Shown piece after piece: positions 61,533-64,000 of a stretch of 64,000 nucleotides of DNA (its first letter is position 1; the number at the start of each line of letters is the position of its first letter). The position numbers were made by a program, and so were the translations under genes. The stretch lies in contig NZ_BHZC01000001.1 in assembly GCF_003865135.1 (NCBI RefSeq), positions 7,378,001 through 7,442,000 of the forward strand, written 5' to 3'. The stretch is from Streptomyces chrestomyceticus JCM 4735 (GTDB lineage: Bacteria; Actinomycetota; Actinomycetes; Streptomycetales; Streptomycetaceae). The notes under the pieces are model-generated. The model was not told the DNA's origin and did no database searches. It saw only the letters and a program-made list of their open reading frames with translations.

Positions 61533-63073
61533 CGCCCGGAGAGGGTTTCGTCGACCTCCGGGCCGTCCGGAGCGTGCCGGGTGCGGATGCGTTCCTTGTG
61601 CGGGTCCCCGCGCAGGATGTGCTGCACCAGGCTGGGGTGGAGATCACTGCCGTACAAGGTCTGTAACTGCTTCAGGTGCAGACCGCTCAGTTCCTCCAGG
61701 TCCGCCGTCAGCCGGGCCCCGTCTGCTGTGTCTGCTGTGACTTCTGTGGCGCTGTCCTCGGTGGTCTGGCCGGAGAGCAGGTGCCGGACGGCCGCCTCAT
61801 GCTCGGCGAGGCGAGGTGCCTGGCTCCTGAGGTAGGGGCGCAGGGCGGCGCCGGCCGCGGTGAACGGCGAGTGGACCATGCACACCAGTTGCCGCTCGTC
61901 GAGCCCGTACGCCTCCGCGGCGAAGGCGTTGACCCGCGCGCGCAGGACCGTGTGGGCCTCGGGCGCGGCGTACCGGGCCGCCATCGTGTCGATCAGCGGT
62001 TGCGGGAACTCCTTGCGCCGCATCAGCTTCAGGGCGAAGGCCGCGTACTCGTCCAGGCCCTCCCGGTAGTCGCGGTGGAAGAGGTACTGAGACTTCAGGC
62101 CCCGCAGATGGGCCATGAGCGCCGGGTTCGCGCAGTCGGACTCGGTGAAGCTGAAGGCAAGGTCGTCGAAGACGAAGCCGAGGTGGCGCGTGAGCAGGTC
62201 CCAGTGGCTGCCCGCGTCGTAGGCCGTACCGCCGTAGACGGAGAAGAACCGCAGGTGGGGCGGCACTTGGGAGGGGACGCCGTGGTCCGGGCCCCGTACC
62301 TCCCGCGGGCCGTGGATGTCGGCGAAATAGGCGCGGGCCACATCGTCCAGCGCGCCCAGCACCTGGCCGAACCCGGCCGGCCGCCCCCGTTCGCCGGAGT
62401 GGCGGGGCACCTTGCGGGCGAGCTGGCTGATCCACGCCGTGTAGGCCCGCTGCTCGTCGGGCGAGTCACCGGTGATGATGAGGTCGGCGCCCTGGCCGTG
62501 CGCGGCCGCGATGCCGAAGGCGCGGGCCATGCTCAGGTTGCACGCGTTGCAGAAGGTGGGGCGGGCGTCGGCCCGGGTGCGGTGGCCGGTCATCAGGATG
62601 TCGGTGCGGTTGCGCGCCGTCACCTGGGGCGAGCGCGGGACGTCGACGGCGAAGGGCCGGACGTGGCTGCCCTCGATGAGCAGCAGCTCGCACGCGGGGT
62701 CCGCATACATCCCCAGCGCTTCGTAGACCCGGTCGATGTTCTCCATCACGGCCCGCGGCATGCCCGCGTGCCAGTTGGTGGCCGCTCGGAGGGTGAACGT
62801 TTCGCCGTACCGTTGCGCGGCGAACAACTGCATGCCGCGGACGAACGCCACCGTGTAACTGCTGTCCTTGCCGCCTCCGTAGGCGACCAGTACCGTCCCC
62901 GTGCCCCGGGCGTGCTGGTCACGCAGCAGGCGGCGCAGGGCGTGGGCGGAGCGGCGGACCGCTTCGCGGTCGGACGGCGTGAGGTGGCCGAGGAGCCCCT
63001 CCAGGGACCGGGCCCGCAGGGCGGCCACGCCCGCACCGGGCGCAGGGTGTGTGGGACCGGCTGATTGCTTCAC
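61529..63073 (-). CDS. PP-loop ATP pyrophosphatase-family protein with CxxC
   Basis: 514 residues from GTG 63073, which has GGAGGA 5 nt upstream; GTG 63148 is a weaker alternative. PP-loop GTVLVAYGGGKDSSYTVAFVRGMQL (residues about 58-82), then TFCNACNLSMARAFGIAAAHGQGADLIITGDSPDE with CNAC at 175-178. The SGGKDS-like loop binds ATP and adenylates a substrate; paired cysteines occur in tRNA-thiolation and sugar-amidotransferase relatives. The C-terminal 250 residues are not recognised. First gene of a two-gene operon with the ATP-grasp enzyme. Confidence 0.86.
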   Translation of the reverse strand: MKQSAGPTHPAPGAGVAALRARSLEGLLGHLTPSDREAVRRSAHALRRLLRDQHARGTGTVLVAYGGGKDSSYTVAFVRGMQLFAAQRYGETFTLRAATNWHAGMPRAVMENIDRVYEALGMYADPACELLLIEGSHVRPFAVDVPRSPQVTARNRTDILMTGHRTRADARPTFCNACNLSMARAFGIAAAHGQGADLIITGDSPDEQRAYTAWISQLARKVPRHSGERGRPAGFGQVLGALDDVARAYFADIHGPREVRGPDHGVPSQVPPHLRFFSVYGGTAYDAGSHWDLLTRHLGFVFDDLAFSFTESDCANPALMAHLRGLKSQYLFHRDYREGLDEYAAFALKLMRRKEFPQPLIDTMAARYAAPEAHTVLRARVNAFAAEAYGLDERQLVCMVHSPFTAAGAALRPYLRSQAPRLAEHEAAVRHLLSGQTTEDSATEVTADTADGARLTADLEELSGLHLKQLQTLYGSDLHPSLVQHILRGDPHKERIRTRHAPDGPEVDETLSGR

Positions 63074-63442
63074 GGGGTCCTCCGTCCACGCGGATCGCAG
63101 GTCGCGTGTCCCCTCCGCGACTTCGCCCCTCGTCAGTCCCGCGGACACCGATCGTCACGCCAAGGCGAACTCGCTCTCGCGCCCATCGTCCTCGGACAGT
63201 AGGAGCACCCGTAGGGCACGTCCAGAGAGGCCGAGGGGCGAAGAAGGCCGCGCCACCGGCCTGCGGGCCATTCTGCGCCGGGCCGCGGTGACCGCTCCGC
63301 CGGTGGCCGTCGACGCCCACCACGGAATTCCCAGGCCGAATGCCCAGGCAGGACGGGAATCCTCGCCGGTGCCGCTACCGGGCACTCCATGACCTGCGAC
63401 GCGACTCTGTCCGATACTGACCCGTAGCGGGCCGCGGCCCCC
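63074..63442 (-). other. 369-nt region upstream of the PP-loop gene
   Basis: Contains the presumed promoter of the PP-loop/ATP-grasp operon and the 3' flank of the next gene. Short open frames exist on the minus strand (one ending at 63155 with VLLLSEDDGRESEF, another at 63133 with DVPYGCSYCP), but neither has a ribosome site or coding bias. Confidence 0.4.
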
Positions 63443-64000
63443 TCACTGCCGTACCTCGCTGCGGTTGATCACCGTCCGGCCCTTGGTGAGGGCGGAGAAG
63501 AGCAGGGTCAGGGCGGTGCCGGCGACGGCCCAGGCGGAGAGCACCAGCAGGGGGCCGGTCACCGCGTTGCCGTGGAAGTACGCGATGGAGCGGGCCACCC
63601 AGGTGCCCGCGCCGGGCGGCAGTGCGGGGCCGATCACGCGCCAGAAGTCCGGCAGCAGGGGGTACGGGTAGGCGCCGCCCGCGCTGGGGTTGCCGGCGAT
63701 CACCACCACGAGGATGGTCAGGCCGATGCCGACGATCCCGGCGATGGCCTGGAAGGCGAAGGTGGTGGCGCCCACCGCGAACACGATCAGCGCGCCCAGG
63801 CCCCACAGCCCGTACAGGCTGCCGGGCATGGCTCCCAGGATGGGGCCGATGACGACGGCGCCGGCCAGGCCGGTGAGGACCGAGTAGACGGCGAGCGCGG
63901 CCAGCCGGATGGCCGCCCGCTTGAGGTTGACGGGGCGGGCGCCGAAGCTGATCGCGAGGATCGCGGCGCACAGGTAGCCACCCACGCACCAGCCGACCAC
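63443..64000 (-). CDS. Membrane protein, DUF3533/YhgE-like, 3' part only
   Basis: 185 residues visible; the gene continues beyond the right edge. Five membrane spans (CVGGYLCAAILAISFGA; LAALAVYSVLTGLAGAVVIGP; LYGLWGLGALIVFAVGATTFAF; IVGIGLTILVVVIAGNPSAGG; TGPLLVLSAWAVAGTALTLLFSAL) and the loop YPLLPDFWRVIGPALPPGAGTWVARSIAYFHGN resemble the C-terminal half of ABC-2-like/DUF3533 exporter proteins. No further assignment is possible without the N-terminal part. Confidence 0.72.
   Translation of the reverse strand: MVGWCVGGYLCAAILAISFGARPVNLKRAAIRLAALAVYSVLTGLAGAVVIGPILGAMPGSLYGLWGLGALIVFAVGATTFAFQAIAGIVGIGLTILVVVIAGNPSAGGAYPYPLLPDFWRVIGPALPPGAGTWVARSIAYFHGNAVTGPLLVLSAWAVAGTALTLLFSALTKGRTVINRSEVRQ

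Noticed and set aside
63133..63390. Small minus-strand frame with DVPYGCSYCP and a frame ending VLLLSEDDGRESEF, considered as precursor peptides for the ATP-grasp/PP-loop operon
   Set aside because: Neither has a ribosome site, repeated core motif or coding bias, and the ATP-grasp protein does not look like a graspetide enzyme.

Overview
The window looks like a chromosomal segment of a Streptomyces or close relative. GC content is very high, with strong G/C preference in third codon positions. GTG and TTG starts and 4-nt start/stop overlaps are frequent. The gene content is typical of the genus: ald, a ParA-like ATPase, scpA-scpB-rluB, aroH-type chorismate mutase, tyrA, cmk and der, plus two Rpf-like muralytic enzymes, a gvpOAFGYZJLSK gas-vesicle operon, streptogrisin-type proteases, a subtilisin inhibitor (SSI) and a SepF-like protein. 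No rRNA, tRNA, CRISPR array, prophage or intact insertion sequence was recognised.

Layout. 0.2-17.2 kb is a housekeeping block on the + strand: a STAND/TPR protein, alanine dehydrogenase, a ParA-like ATPase with a small putative DNA-binding partner, condensin subunits ScpA/ScpB, pseudouridine synthase, an inserted ADP-ribosylglycohydrolase/nucleotidyltransferase module (9.3-11.8 kb), then chorismate mutase, prephenate dehydrogenase, cytidylate kinase, acyltransferase and the ribosome-assembly GTPase Der, closed by an 18-bp-stem terminator. 17.2-20.6 kb has two conserved hypothetical genes (-) and two secreted Rpf-domain proteins (+). 20.5-26.5 kb is a Liv-type amino-acid/amide ABC transporter whose two permeases and one ATPase are fused into one 899-residue protein; the binding lipoproteins are divergent. 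27-31 kb has an unknown protein, a tiny hydrophobic protein, a WYL regulator and a lone ctaD. 31.2-36.6 kb is the gas-vesicle operon (-).

37-43.6 kb carries an I78 protease inhibitor, a PAP2 phosphatase, a PIG-V-like mannosyltransferase, a DHA2 exporter, glutaryl-CoA dehydrogenase and a SepF-like protein. 44.3-49.8 kb is a four-gene flavin operon (FAD/NAD(P)-binding protein, two LLM monooxygenases, DUF1684), probably for scavenging sulfur or nitrogen from organic compounds. The second monooxygenase contains an in-frame palindromic insertion. 50-55 kb holds two streptogrisin-type proteases around an SPFH protein, then an SSI-family inhibitor. 55.4-64 kb has htpG, a TetR/SDR pair with a clear operator, a nitrilase, a two-gene PP-loop ATPase plus ATP-grasp operon, and the 3' part of a membrane protein.

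The least explained systems are the PP-loop/ATP-grasp pair (60.2-63.1 kb), the ADP-ribosylglycohydrolase plus two pol-beta-type nucleotidyltransferases behind a 38-bp near-palindrome (9.3-11.8 kb), and the mobile-looking palindromic elements at 5.9-6.4 kb and 48.25 kb. All function calls come from reading motifs by eye; no database search was run.
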